Below, one piece after another: positions 1 to 8,891 of a DNA stretch of 64,000 bases. The stretch is from Mycolicibacterium goodii (GTDB lineage Bacteria; Actinomycetota; Actinomycetes; Mycobacteriales; Mycobacteriaceae), in NCBI RefSeq assembly GCF_022370755.2, contig NZ_CP092364.2, forward strand, positions 3,906,001 through 3,970,000. The letters are read 5' to 3'. The position numbers and the translations under genes are program-made. The notes below the pieces were generated by a model. It worked only from the letters and a program-made list of their open reading frames with translations, was not told the origin of the DNA and made no database searches. Every line of letters starts with the position of its first letter. Within the stretch, counting starts at the first letter, position 1.

Positions 1-2
1 TC

Positions 3-701
3 GCCGATGCCGAGGTCGTGGCACCCCTCACCTATCCGAGCAAGGTGATCTGCGCCGGCGCGAACTACTACGATCACGCCGACGAGATGGGGGTCGATCG
101 ACCCGACCCCACGGCTGAGCCCTTCTTCTTCCTCAAGACGCCGACGACGACCGTCGTCGGGCCCAGCTGCGAGGTCCCCATCTTCGACGACGGCCGCTCC
201 CAGGTCGATTGGGAAGCCGAACTCGGCGTCGTCATCGGCCGCAGGTGCGCCGACGTGGCGCCCGAGGACGCCGCGCAGGTGATCGCCGGCTACCTGGTCG
301 CCAACGACGTCTCCGACCGCGGTGTCTTTCACCGAAACGGCTCAGTGGCAGCGCCGTTCGAATGGGACTGGCTCGGACACAAGAGCCAGGACGGCTTCTG
401 CCCGCTGGGTCCGGGACTGGTGCCGACGTGGCTGGTGCCCGACCCGCAGGCGCTGAAGATCCGCCTCGACGTCAACGGCGTCGTCAAACAGGACTCCGAC
501 ACCTCGCAGATGGTGGTGGACGTGCACAGGCTGATCGCCGCGGCGAGTCGGGTGTTCACCCTCGAGCCCGGCGACGTCATCCTCACCGGCACACCCGCCG
601 GCGTCGGCATGCCGCGCAAGGACTTCCTGCGCCCCGACGACGTTGTCACCGTGGAGATCGAGGGCATCGGCCGCATCTCGAACAAGGTGGTCGCCAAGTG
701 A
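3..701 (+). CDS. FAH-family hydrolase, 5' end cut by the window edge
   Basis: Fumarylacetoacetate hydrolase fold protein, probably cleaving an acylpyruvate or related ring-fission product in aromatic catabolism. The frame is open to the left edge, so the GTG at 18 need not be the start; about 233 residues are visible against roughly 280 in the family, so some 50 N-terminal residues lie outside. The metal-binding signature is present (DWEAELGVVIG, then ANDVSDRGV) and so is the C-terminal LEPGDVILTGTPAGVG motif. Its TGA overlaps the GTG of the next gene, which indicates translational coupling in the aromatic-degradation operon. A second FAH gene lies at 3827; which of the two is the fumarylpyruvate hydrolase cannot be settled from sequence alone. 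Confidence 0.88.
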   Translation, partial: ADAEVVAPLTYPSKVICAGANYYDHADEMGVDRPDPTAEPFFFLKTPTTTVVGPSCEVPIFDDGRSQVDWEAELGVVIGRRCADVAPEDAAQVIAGYLVANDVSDRGVFHRNGSVAAPFEWDWLGHKSQDGFCPLGPGLVPTWLVPDPQALKIRLDVNGVVKQDSDTSQMVVDVHRLIAAASRVFTLEPGDVILTGTPAGVGMPRKDFLRPDDVVTVEIEGIGRISNKVVAK

Positions 702-1804
702 CGACCCCAGCGGCCACCACCACGCAGGGGTGGCCGAGTCCGGGTCCGGTTCCCACCACAATGCGAGCTGTGGCGTTCCACGAGTTCGGCGGGCCCGAGG
801 TGTTGCGCGTCGACGAGGTGCCCACACCCCATCCGGGCCCCGGTGACGTGCTCATCCGCATCGCCGCCGTGAGCGTCGGGCGCCTGCTCGACCTCGTCGC
901 GCGCTCCGGCCGTCACCCCTACGCGACGTTCACCTTCCCCCACGTACTGGGCGCCGAGCACGCCGGTATCGTCGCAGCCGTCGGCAACGCTGTCACCGAG
1001 TTCCACGTCGGTGACCGGGTGGCCACCTTTCCCGTACTGACCGACCCCGACTGCCCCATGGTCACCGCGGGATACGCCGAACTCTCCCCCACCGCCCGCA
1101 TCATCGGGACCCACCTGCAGGGCGCGTACGCCGACTACATCGCCGTGCCCGCCACCAACGTCTCACCGGTGCCCGCCGACATGACCCCGGCCGACGCGGC
1201 AGCGCTGGCCCTGGCCGGCGTGGTGGCGATGAACCAGTTCACCCGTGCGGGACTGGCTGCGGGACAACGAGTCGTCGTGCAGGGAGCGTCCTCGGCGCTA
1301 GGGTCCACCACGGCGCTGCTTGCTCGACATCTCGGCGCCCGAGTGATCGTCACCTCACGCGACGAGACCAAACGCGCCCGCCTGGGCGAACTGGGATTCG
1401 ACGCCGTCCTCCATGCCTCCACGGCGACCTTCGCCGACGACGTCCGAGACGTGTTCGACGGCCAGGGCGCCGACATCGTGGTCGACAACCTGGGCGACCC
1501 CGTGGTGTGGACGCACGGAATGGACGCCCTGGCCCCCGGCGGCACCATCGTGTCCTCCGGGGCGTTCCTCGGCAGGACCGTACCGGTCGACCTGCAGCGG
1601 CTGTACTCGCTCGGACAACGGGTCATCGGCGTGCGCTCGGGCAACCTCACCGCTGCCCGGCGCCTGTGGGCCGAAGCCGCCGCGGGTTTCCGCAGCGTCG
1701 TCGACCGCACCTTCGCGCTCACCGACGCGGCTAGGGCACACGAGTACGTCGAGGCCAGTGCCAACGTCGGCCGCGTCACCCTACTGACCGAACCCGACGC
1801 GTGA
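698..1804 (+). CDS. MDR-family NAD(P)-dependent oxidoreductase (quinone oxidoreductase-like)
   Basis: A 368-residue medium-chain dehydrogenase/reductase. The GroES-like N-terminal half contains PHVLGAEHAGIV, and a Rossmann nucleotide-binding motif (VQGASSALGSTTALLA) lies near the middle. The cysteine that normally binds catalytic zinc in alcohol dehydrogenases is not seen in the expected early position (GRLLDLVARSG), so a zinc-independent quinone or enone reductase is more likely. The GTG start at 698 overlaps the previous stop as GTGA, and its own stop overlaps or abuts the next gene, placing it inside the catabolic operon. The substrate is unknown. Confidence 0.85.
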   Translation: MTTPAATTTQGWPSPGPVPTTMRAVAFHEFGGPEVLRVDEVPTPHPGPGDVLIRIAAVSVGRLLDLVARSGRHPYATFTFPHVLGAEHAGIVAAVGNAVTEFHVGDRVATFPVLTDPDCPMVTAGYAELSPTARIIGTHLQGAYADYIAVPATNVSPVPADMTPADAAALALAGVVAMNQFTRAGLAAGQRVVVQGASSALGSTTALLARHLGARVIVTSRDETKRARLGELGFDAVLHASTATFADDVRDVFDGQGADIVVDNLGDPVVWTHGMDALAPGGTIVSSGAFLGRTVPVDLQRLYSLGQRVIGVRSGNLTAARRLWAEAAAGFRSVVDRTFALTDAARAHEYVEASANVGRVTLLTEPDA

Positions 1805-1833
1805 CCGCCACCAACCTCGAAGAAGGGACCCCC

Positions 1834-2754
1834 ATGAGTGAATCATCAACGGCTGCAACCAAGCCCGCCGCACCGGTGTCCAAGCTGGGCTATGTCACCT
1901 TCGACACGCCCGACGTGGAACGCATGACGTGGTACTACACCAAGGTGCTCGACCTGGAGGTGGTCGAACAGGCGCACGACTACGCCTACCTCACCACCGG
2001 CGCCGACCACCACTGCGTCGTGATCCGCAAGACCGACGAGGCCAAACCTCGCTCGGCGGTCGGCTACGAGGTTTGGGGACCGCTCGGCGACGCCCACCGC
2101 AGACTCAAGGACGCCGGCTACGAGGTCGAACGCCGATCCGACGTCGCACCCGGAACGCCGGACGTCCTGGTCATGGCCGAACCCTCCACCGGCGCCGAAC
2201 TTCACCTGTTCGAGAGTCAAACGCCAAGCGGTGTCGACGGCCGGGCCACCCTTCGCCCGACCAAGCTCGGTCACGTCGCCGCCTTCACCACCGAACTCGA
2301 ACGGCTGCAGGGCTTCTACCAGGACCTGCTGGGCTTCAGGTGGTCCGACACCATCGGCGACTTCTTCGTCTTCCTGCGCTGCAACGCCGACCACCACGCC
2401 GCCAACTTCCTGCGCAGCATCAACAGGACCGGCATGCATCACATCGCCTACGAGATGCGGGACCCCAATCACCTGATCACGATGGTCGATCATCTGGCCA
2501 AGAACGGCTTTCGGCTGCACTGGGGGCCTGGCCGTCACGGACCCGGCCACAACATGTTCACCTATCACCGCGACCCGGACGGCAACACGATCGAACTGTT
2601 CACCCAACTCGACCTCATTCACGACGAGTCCAAGGGGTACTTCGAGCCCCGCCCGTGGCACGAGAGCTATCCGCAGTACCCCCGGACCTGGGAGGTGGAC
2701 ATCGCCACCATCAACATGTGGGGTCCGGTCACCGAGTCGGAGCTGGAACGGTGA
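1834..2754 (+). CDS. Two-domain VOC extradiol dioxygenase-like protein (catechol 2,3-dioxygenase type)
   Basis: A 306-residue protein with two vicinal-oxygen-chelate repeats, residues about 16-130 and 143-260, the layout of type I extradiol ring-cleavage dioxygenases. The metal triad can be read in the second repeat: His147 (KLGHVAAF), His202/203 (MHHIAYE) and Glu254 (NTIELFTQ), so it looks catalytically competent. I chose ATG 1834 because GAAGAAGGGA sits just upstream; a GTG at 1801 overlapping the previous stop would add 11 residues. It lies between the oxidoreductase and gentisate dioxygenase, overlapping the latter by a GTGA junction. Its aromatic substrate is not evident. Confidence 0.88.
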   Translation: MSESSTAATKPAAPVSKLGYVTFDTPDVERMTWYYTKVLDLEVVEQAHDYAYLTTGADHHCVVIRKTDEAKPRSAVGYEVWGPLGDAHRRLKDAGYEVERRSDVAPGTPDVLVMAEPSTGAELHLFESQTPSGVDGRATLRPTKLGHVAAFTTELERLQGFYQDLLGFRWSDTIGDFFVFLRCNADHHAANFLRSINRTGMHHIAYEMRDPNHLITMVDHLAKNGFRLHWGPGRHGPGHNMFTYHRDPDGNTIELFTQLDLIHDESKGYFEPRPWHESYPQYPRTWEVDIATINMWGPVTESELER

Positions 2755-3824
2755 GCACCCAAACCCAGGTCGACGGTCCGGAGCTGGATCGGCTGTATAG
2801 CGATTTCGCCGCCGAACACCTCAACCCGCTGTGGACCCAACTCGGTGATCTGATGCCGCTGGTACCCGCACCGAAAGCAGTTCCGTTCGTGTGGAAGTGG
2901 TCGACACTGTACCCGTTGGCGCAACGCGCAGGTGATCTGGTCCCCGTCGGACGAGGCGGTGAGCGACGCGCGATCGCGCTGGCCAACCCCGGCTTGGGCG
3001 GCCTGCCGTATGCGTCTCCGACACTGTGGGCCGCCATCCAGTACCTCGGCCCCAAGGAGACCGCCCCCGAGCATCGGCACAGCCAGAACGCATTTCGCTT
3101 CGTCGTCGAAGGCGACGGAGTATGGACCGTGGTCAACGGTGACCCCGTCGCGATGCGCCGGGGCGATCTGCTCCTCACCCCCGGTTGGGCGTTCCACGGC
3201 CACCACAACGAGACCGACCACCCGATGGCCTGGATCGACGGTCTGGACATCCCGTTCGTCAACTACACCGACACCGGGTTCTTCGAGTTCGGCTCCGACG
3301 GCGTCACCGACGAATCCACCCCCGAGATCTCGCGGGCTGAGCGCCTGTGGTCACACCCCGGTCTGCGGCCCCTCGTCGGCCTCGGCCACAAGACCACCAC
3401 ACCCATCACCGCCTACCGGTGGGAACACACCGACGCCGCACTGCGCGAACAGCTCTCGCTCGAAGACGAAGGCTACGCCGCCACTACCGAACCCGGCCAC
3501 GCCGCAGTGCGTTACACCAACCCCACCACCGGCGGCGACATCATGGCGACCATCCGCGCCGAGTTCCACCGCTTGCGCGCCGGCACCCGCACACGGGCAC
3601 GGCGGGAGGTCGGGTCCACGGTCTACCAGGTCTTCGGCGGCACCGGACGATTCCACTTGGCAGACCACCCGACCGACGTCGGCACCGGCGACCTCGTCGT
3701 CGTCCCGTCCTGGACGGAATGGTCCATCGAAGCCGACACCGACCTCGACGTGTTCGCCTTCTCCGATGCCCCCATCGTCGAACGGCTGCACTTCGACCGC
3801 AGCCATGTCAGCCAAGGAGCCTGA
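2751..3824 (+). CDS. Gentisate 1,2-dioxygenase-like bicupin
   Basis: A 357-residue cupin protein that probably opens the ring of gentisate (or a related hydroxylated benzoate) to maleylpyruvate. The N-terminal cupin carries the Fe(II) histidine motif PEHRHSQNAFRFVVEG followed by GDLLLTPGWAFHGHHN, as in gentisate dioxygenases; a second, less conserved cupin occupies about residues 240-350 (GGTGRFHLADHPTDVGTGDLVVVPSWTEW shape). The GTG start overlaps the previous stop (GTGA). The downstream FAH hydrolase and mycothiol-dependent maleylpyruvate isomerase are the expected next two pathway steps, which strongly supports this call. Confidence 0.9.
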   Translation: MSTQTQVDGPELDRLYSDFAAEHLNPLWTQLGDLMPLVPAPKAVPFVWKWSTLYPLAQRAGDLVPVGRGGERRAIALANPGLGGLPYASPTLWAAIQYLGPKETAPEHRHSQNAFRFVVEGDGVWTVVNGDPVAMRRGDLLLTPGWAFHGHHNETDHPMAWIDGLDIPFVNYTDTGFFEFGSDGVTDESTPEISRAERLWSHPGLRPLVGLGHKTTTPITAYRWEHTDAALREQLSLEDEGYAATTEPGHAAVRYTNPTTGGDIMATIRAEFHRLRAGTRTRARREVGSTVYQVFGGTGRFHLADHPTDVGTGDLVVVPSWTEWSIEADTDLDVFAFSDAPIVERLHFDRSHVSQGA

Positions 3825-3826
3825 CC

Positions 3827-4648
3827 ATGAGACTCGCCACCCTCCGAACGCCCACCGGGACCGCGGCCGTCCGGATCGACGATCCCAGCACCGCCACGAC
3901 CATCGACGGCTTCCCCGATCTGTCGACGCTGCTGAGCGATCCGAACTGGGACGCGCTGGCCCGTGACGCAGCCGGCGCCACGGTCGACCTGTCCGGCGCC
4001 GACTACGCCCCCGTGCTACCGCGGCCCGGCAAGATCGTCTGCGTCGGGTTGAACTACGCCACCCACATCACCGAGATGGGCCGCGAACTCCCGCAATACC
4101 CCACCCTGTTCGCGAAGTTCGCCGAAGCGCTCACCGGCCCGTACGACGACGTCGTCGTCCCCGGCTACGCAGCAGCCGAACTCGACTGGGAAGCAGAACT
4201 GGCGGTCATCGTCGGAGCCCAGGCCTACCAGGTCGCCGAGGCGGACGCCGACGCCTACATCGCGGGCTACTCGGTGATCAACGACTACACGATGCGGGAC
4301 TACCAGTACCGCACCCTGCAGTGGGATCAGGGCAAGACCTTCGAGAAGACCAGCGGATTCGGCCCGCACCTGGTCACCGACTACACCCTGGGAACCCGCA
4401 TCGAAGCCCGCCTGGAAGGCGAAGTCATGCAGAGCGCGCGAACCGACGACCTGGTTTTCGGTCCGGCGAAGCTCGTCGAGTACATCAGCCACATCGTCAC
4501 CCTGCAGCCCGGTGACGTCATCATCACCGGCACCACCGGCGGCGTCGGCCACGCCCGCAGACCCCCGCGCTACATCCAGAACGGGGAGACCGTCGAGGTG
4601 AGCATCGACGGAATCGGCACCGTCCGCAACACCACCATCATCAAGTGA
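3827..4648 (+). CDS. FAH-family hydrolase, likely fumarylpyruvate hydrolase
   Basis: A 273-residue, full-length FAH-family enzyme expected to split fumarylpyruvate into fumarate and pyruvate, the last gentisate-pathway step. The family metal site is readable: LDWEAELAVIVG, INDYTMRD, and LQPGDVIITGTTGGVG near the C-terminus. The ATG start follows an AAGGAG ribosome site (3814-3819) and lies two bases after the dioxygenase stop. The TGA overlaps the GTG of the isomerase gene. Position between gentisate dioxygenase and maleylpyruvate isomerase makes this the better candidate of the two FAH genes for fumarylpyruvate hydrolase. Confidence 0.9.
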   Translation: MRLATLRTPTGTAAVRIDDPSTATTIDGFPDLSTLLSDPNWDALARDAAGATVDLSGADYAPVLPRPGKIVCVGLNYATHITEMGRELPQYPTLFAKFAEALTGPYDDVVVPGYAAAELDWEAELAVIVGAQAYQVAEADADAYIAGYSVINDYTMRDYQYRTLQWDQGKTFEKTSGFGPHLVTDYTLGTRIEARLEGEVMQSARTDDLVFGPAKLVEYISHIVTLQPGDVIITGTTGGVGHARRPPRYIQNGETVEVSIDGIGTVRNTTIIK

Positions 4649-5385
4649 GCGTCATGACGTTTCACGCAGTCGCGCTCCCCGAGAGACTGCTCATCGCCCG
4701 CCGGGGCACCGCCTACCTGTCCCAACGCATCGCCGAACTCACCGATGCCGAATTCGACGATGCCACACTGCTTCACGGGTGGACCCGACGACACCTCATC
4801 GCCCACACCGCCTACAACGCACTGGCCCTGTGCCGCCTGCTCGACTGGGCGGTGACCGGCGAGGAAACCCCGATGTACGCATCCCCCGAACAGCGCAATC
4901 GAGAGATCGCCGAAGGGGCCACTCTCAACGCAGGAGCCCTGCGAAACCTGTTCGCGCACAGCTGCGCCCGACTCGACGAGAAGTGGCGAAACCTGCCGAG
5001 CACGGCCTGGAGGGAAACCGTGCGCACCGCCCAAGGACGGCAGGTGCCCGCAAAGGAGACGGTGTGGATGCGCAGCCGCGAAGTGTGGATTCACGCCGTC
5101 GATCTCGACAGCGGTGGCCAGTTCGGCGATTGCCCAGCCCCCGTCCTGGACTCGCTGCTGATCGACATCGTAGGGACGTGGCGCACCAGGGGCGACGGCG
5201 CGGAACTGGTCCTCGCGGTCGACGGCCGCGAACCCATCGCGGTAGACGACACCGCTGCGGCGACGACGACCATCACCGGCACACTGCCCGCCGTGGTCCG
5301 CTGGGCAGCCGGACGTGGCGCCATCGGCATCCACTCGGAAGGCTCGCAGCCTGACGTCGTTCCCACGCCACCACGCTGGCTGTGA
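4645..5385 (+). CDS. Mycothiol-dependent maleylpyruvate isomerase family protein
   Basis: A 246-residue member of the actinobacterial mycothiol-dependent maleylpyruvate isomerase (MDMPI) family, which converts maleylpyruvate to fumarylpyruvate using mycothiol in place of glutathione. The helical N-terminal DinB-like domain shows the probable zinc ligands His in RRHLIAHTAYNA and Glu/His in SREVWIHAVDL. The C-terminal half resembles the sterol-carrier-like tail of the family. GTG 4645 overlaps the upstream stop; ATG 4654 is an alternative. With genes at 2751 and 3827 it completes a gentisate-to-fumarate plus pyruvate route. The mycothiol dependence is itself an actinobacterial signature. Confidence 0.9.
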   Translation: MSVMTFHAVALPERLLIARRGTAYLSQRIAELTDAEFDDATLLHGWTRRHLIAHTAYNALALCRLLDWAVTGEETPMYASPEQRNREIAEGATLNAGALRNLFAHSCARLDEKWRNLPSTAWRETVRTAQGRQVPAKETVWMRSREVWIHAVDLDSGGQFGDCPAPVLDSLLIDIVGTWRTRGDGAELVLAVDGREPIAVDDTAAATTTITGTLPAVVRWAAGRGAIGIHSEGSQPDVVPTPPRWL

Positions 5386-5476
5386 ACCGAGTGATCCGCC
5401 CCGGTCACGATGACACGAGAACCTCGCGACTCGCCGATCTCGGCGGCCGTTCACCTACATCAGACGGGATGACTTC

Positions 5477-6124
5477 GTGACAGAACCACGCATGGATTGG
5501 GACAGCATCTATCGACGGAATGTGTTGCCACCGTGGAGCATAGGCGCCGCCCAGCCGGAGCTCGCCGCGTTGATCGATCAGGGCCAGGTGCGGGGGGACG
5601 TCCTCGACGCCGGGTGCGGCCACGCCGAATTGTCACTGGCACTGGCCGCACGGGGCTACACCGTCGTCGGCCTCGACGCCAGCGGCACCGCGATCGCCGC
5701 GGCTACCAGGGCCGCGACCGAACGCGGCTTGACCACTGCGTCCTTCGCCCGAGCCGACGTCACCGACTTCGCGGGCTACGACGAACGCTTCACCACGGTG
5801 ATGGACAGCGGCTTGCTGCACGCCCTGCCCGCGGACCGTCGGCAACCGTACATGCAGTCGATTCACCGAGCTGCTGCTCCCGGCGCCGCACTGTACGTCC
5901 TCGCCGCCGCCTTGCGGCCAGGAGCCGACGCCCATCCCGGTCCTCACGGCTTCACAGAGGACGAACTGCGCGACACAGTCGCCACACTGTGGACCGTGGA
6001 CTGGGTGCGGCCGGCCTCGCTCTATGCCAACGGTCTCGACGGAAGCCGTGTCACCGGCGCTGACGACATCCCCGGCGGTGACTGGAAACTGCCCGGACTG
6101 CTTCTCGCCGCACACAAGTCCTAG
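5477..6124 (+). CDS. Class I SAM-dependent methyltransferase
   Basis: A 215-residue methyltransferase with the SAM-binding motif I VLDAGCGHAELSLALAARG, an acidic motif II end (VVGLDASG) and a DSGLLHALP motif IV-like segment. The N-terminus (DWDSIYRRNVLPPWSIG) is typical of small thiopurine/tellurite-type methyltransferases common in mycobacteria. The substrate is unknown. Start GTG 5477; an ATG at 5492 is possible. It lies 91 bases after the isomerase on the same strand, so it may belong to the operon or have its own promoter. Confidence 0.85.
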   Translation: MTEPRMDWDSIYRRNVLPPWSIGAAQPELAALIDQGQVRGDVLDAGCGHAELSLALAARGYTVVGLDASGTAIAAATRAATERGLTTASFARADVTDFAGYDERFTTVMDSGLLHALPADRRQPYMQSIHRAAAPGAALYVLAAALRPGADAHPGPHGFTEDELRDTVATLWTVDWVRPASLYANGLDGSRVTGADDIPGGDWKLPGLLLAAHKS

Positions 6125-6312
6125 TCCAGCCCCGGCAGCCGTACTCACCGCCTCAGCGGCCCACGCCCGAACAAGCGAGTCACCACGGCTCGCCTGGGCC
6201 ACCCCCACTGGTCGGTGCCGCCGGAAACAGCGGCGCCAGCGAGTTTGTAACCTCCCTCAATCGTGATGACGCCGGGCTGAGCAGAGCCACGATTCGTGCG
6301 TCGCGATCGGCG

Positions 6313-7203
6313 CTATCGTCTGCTCTGCGCAACTGCGGCACGTACCGCTGGCGCGACCTCCTCGGCGAAGCGCCTGGTCTGTGTGAGGTCGTCGTCGGGG
6401 GCGCCGAAGATGAAGGTGTCCATGCCGGTGTCGACGGCCAGCGCCGTCAGGTCATCGGTCCACTGTGAGACGGTTCCTCTGAACGGCTCGCCGGACTCTC
6501 GCTCGCTGATCTCGCCGAAGACGTTGTAGGCGCGAACGATTGAAGCCGGGTCACGGCCCGCTTCGGTCGCGCCTCGGTCGATCTGCTCGTTCATGCCGGG
6601 CAGTGCCTCGGGCGGGTAGTAGGAGTTCGACGGGAGCCAGCCGTCGGCGTGCCCACCGAGGTATCGCAGCAGTTTCGGTCCGGCCACACCAAGCCAGATC
6701 TGCATCTCGTGGGCGGGTTGCGGTCCGGGGTGTACGCCGTGCAGTCGGTAGATGTCCCCGTCGTATTTGACCGACCGCTCGCCCGACCACATGAGTCGGG
6801 TCACTTGGACTGCGTCCCGCAGCGCCTGGGCGGCCTCGCCCGGCGTCCGCCGCGGCCCGCCCATGGCGGCGATCGCATCCCAGAACGCTCCCGCCCCGAG
6901 GGCCAACTCCACCCGCCCGCCGGAGATGACGTCCAGGCTGGCCGCCGTCTTGGCCAGGACCGCCGGGTTGTGCAGCGGAAGGTTCGCGACGTCGGGTACC
7001 ACCCGTACCCGTTCGGTGCGAGCCAACAGGGTGGCCATGAACGCCCACGCTTCGAAGAAGTGCTTCTGGTAAGGATGGTCCTGTACGCCGATGAAATCCA
7101 GCTTCTCGTCGGCAATCTCGGCGATGGCGTAGCTGTTGTCGAGCAGGTCCGGACTCGGAGTCACGAACACCCCGAATTGCAGTTCTCGTCCGTAGTCGGT
7201 CAT
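6313..7203 (-). CDS. LLM-class (luciferase-like) flavin/F420-dependent oxidoreductase
   Basis: A 296-residue TIM-barrel protein of the bacterial luciferase/F420-dependent reductase family. Recognisable segments are the N-terminal QFGVFVTPS strand, the FIGVQDHPY substrate-side loop, the SGGRVELALGAGAFWD motif and IWLGVAGPKLLRYLGGHADGW. Reduced FMN or F420 cannot be distinguished from sequence alone. AAAGGA lies upstream of the ATG. It is the last gene of a five-gene minus-strand redox operon that starts with the Old Yellow Enzyme homologue at 10776. Confidence 0.88.
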   Translation of the reverse strand: MTDYGRELQFGVFVTPSPDLLDNSYAIAEIADEKLDFIGVQDHPYQKHFFEAWAFMATLLARTERVRVVPDVANLPLHNPAVLAKTAASLDVISGGRVELALGAGAFWDAIAAMGGPRRTPGEAAQALRDAVQVTRLMWSGERSVKYDGDIYRLHGVHPGPQPAHEMQIWLGVAGPKLLRYLGGHADGWLPSNSYYPPEALPGMNEQIDRGATEAGRDPASIVRAYNVFGEISERESGEPFRGTVSQWTDDLTALAVDTGMDTFIFGAPDDDLTQTRRFAEEVAPAVRAAVAQSRR

Positions 7204-7317
7204 GTCTGGTTCCTTTCACTCATTTTCGTCTCGGCTCTGCGGGCCACGGGATCGTGACCTCGCGCGGCGCGTCACAGTGCGCGTCCTGCCGACCGTTGAT
7301 CGCCCCGTCGCCGACGT

Positions 7318-8319
7318 CTACTCATCGGCCTGATCGTCGGCGACGCGGATCAGCACCCTGCCGGCCGCGGCGCCGGCCTCCACGGCCAGGTGAGCGTCGA
7401 CGGTGCGCTCCAGCGGCACCACCAGACCGATTCTGGGACGAAGACCTCCGTCGCGCAGACAGTCGCCGATGTCGGCGACGGCGGCCGCCTTGCCCTGCGC
7501 AGGCACCGTGTACACGTAGACGAAGCGCACCGCGGCGTTGGCGACCATCGCCCGCACCATCGGCACACAGACCTCGTCCGTCGGGGAAGCGGTCGCGTAT
7601 GCGCTGATGACGCCGCCGTCGGCCAGTGCGGCGAGGTCGACGTCGAGATTCTCGTTGAGGGCGACGTCGACGATGCGATCGGCTCCGCGGCCTCCGAGGG
7701 CCGTTCGCAGGTTCGCCGTGTCCATACTTCCGGTGACCAGTACCGACTCGGCGCCGGCCCGCCGGGCGGCATCCACCTGCTCGGCCCGGCGCACCGTTGC
7801 AACCACTTCGGCGCCGTTCCAGGTCGCGAGCTGGATGGCTGCGGTGCCCACGGCCCCTGCTCCCCCGTGCACCAGAACGCGCCGACCTTCGAGCCCCCCG
7901 TCGGCGAACAGACACCGGTGCGCGGTCATCGCCGGCACCCCCAAAGTCGCGCCGACCTCGAACGAGACCGCCTCGGGCAGTGGCACGGCGTTCCGAGCGG
8001 GCACGGCGACGTACTCTGCGGCCGTGCCTGCCGCCCTGCCGGTCTGCGCCTCGTAGATCCACACCCGCTCGCCGATGCGCTCGGGCGTGACGCCCGCGCC
8101 GACCGCCTCGACGACTCCTGCGCCGTCCTGGTGCGGGACGATCCGCGCGTACCGCATGGGCCCCGTGAACCCGGTCCGATTCTTGACATCACTCGGGTTG
8201 ACTGCCGAGACGTGCACGCGGACGAGCACCTCGCCTGCGCCGACTCGGGGACGGGGCAGTTCGCCGAACCGCAGGACATCCCTTGCCGGGCCCTGACTGT
8301 CGTAGAAGATGGCGCGCAT
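7318..8319 (-). CDS. NADPH:quinone reductase-like MDR oxidoreductase
   Basis: A 333-residue zeta-crystallin type quinone reductase. It has the GroES-like domain (VSAVNPSDVKNRTG), the nucleotide-binding motif VLVHGGAGAVGTAAIQLA and the tail GRVLIRV typical of the family. No structural-zinc cysteine lobe is seen. A GAGGGGAG ribosome site precedes the ATG. Within the operon it is flanked by an NTF2-like gene upstream and the luciferase-like gene downstream; the group looks like a detoxification or xenobiotic-reduction set. Confidence 0.9.
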   Translation of the reverse strand: MRAIFYDSQGPARDVLRFGELPRPRVGAGEVLVRVHVSAVNPSDVKNRTGFTGPMRYARIVPHQDGAGVVEAVGAGVTPERIGERVWIYEAQTGRAAGTAAEYVAVPARNAVPLPEAVSFEVGATLGVPAMTAHRCLFADGGLEGRRVLVHGGAGAVGTAAIQLATWNGAEVVATVRRAEQVDAARRAGAESVLVTGSMDTANLRTALGGRGADRIVDVALNENLDVDLAALADGGVISAYATASPTDEVCVPMVRAMVANAAVRFVYVYTVPAQGKAAAVADIGDCLRDGGLRPRIGLVVPLERTVDAHLAVEAGAAAGRVLIRVADDQADE

Positions 8320-8452
8320 GCCACTCCCCTCTCCCTATCCGGTGTTGTGAAACAGCTCCGCGACAGCAGCGCCCTGGTCGGCCCACCCATTCCAGTGGGC
8401 ACCGCAAACGCGCTGCCGCACTGAGCCGTTCGCAGATCTCAGGGCACGATGA

Positions 8453-8848
8453 TCACACGCCGAGCTGCGCGGGGATGGCGGCCATGTCGGCCAGGTCCCA
8501 CACGTCCGCGAACAGGCCGTTCTCCACCCGGTAGATGGTGAACTGCGCGATCGCCACCCGGCGATTCGTCGCCGGCACACCGAGATAGGTGCCGCGGTGG
8601 GTACCGGTGACTGTGAAGTGTAGCGAGACCAGGACGCCGTCGATCGCGAGATTGCGCACGTCCCAATGCCAGTCCGGGAACGCGGCGAAGATCGGAGCGA
8701 ACTGCGTCGCCACGGTATCGCGCTCAATCGGAGCGTCGTTGACCCGAATCGTCGGCGCGTAGAAGGTCGTCATGCGGTCGAGGTCGTGAGCGTTGCACGC
8801 GTCCAGATACGCGCTGTACAACTGTTCGAGCTCGGCGCGCGTCCTCAT
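8453..8848 (-). CDS. SnoaL/NTF2-like protein
   Basis: A 131-residue protein of the SnoaL/ester cyclase-like NTF2 fold (N-terminal ELEQLYSAYLDACNAHDLDRMTTFYAP, then FAAFPDWHWDVRNLAIDG and VPATNRRVAIAQFTIYRVENG). Such proteins bind or isomerise small hydrophobic ligands. I chose ATG 8848 because a GAGG site lies about 8 bases upstream and the fold starts there; a longer frame to 9013 overlaps the SDR gene and looks spurious. It is the third gene of the redox operon. The substrate is unknown. Confidence 0.82.
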   Translation of the reverse strand: MRTRAELEQLYSAYLDACNAHDLDRMTTFYAPTIRVNDAPIERDTVATQFAPIFAAFPDWHWDVRNLAIDGVLVSLHFTVTGTHRGTYLGVPATNRRVAIAQFTIYRVENGLFADVWDLADMAAIPAQLGV

Positions 8849-8891
8849 CGACCGCCTCTTTTCCGCTTCCGGAGCGCGAACGGATCCGGCG

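Noticed and set aside
5401..5651. Possible small minus-strand ORFs near the methyltransferase start
   Set aside because: They overlap the methyltransferase antisense, have no ribosome sites and no conserved composition.
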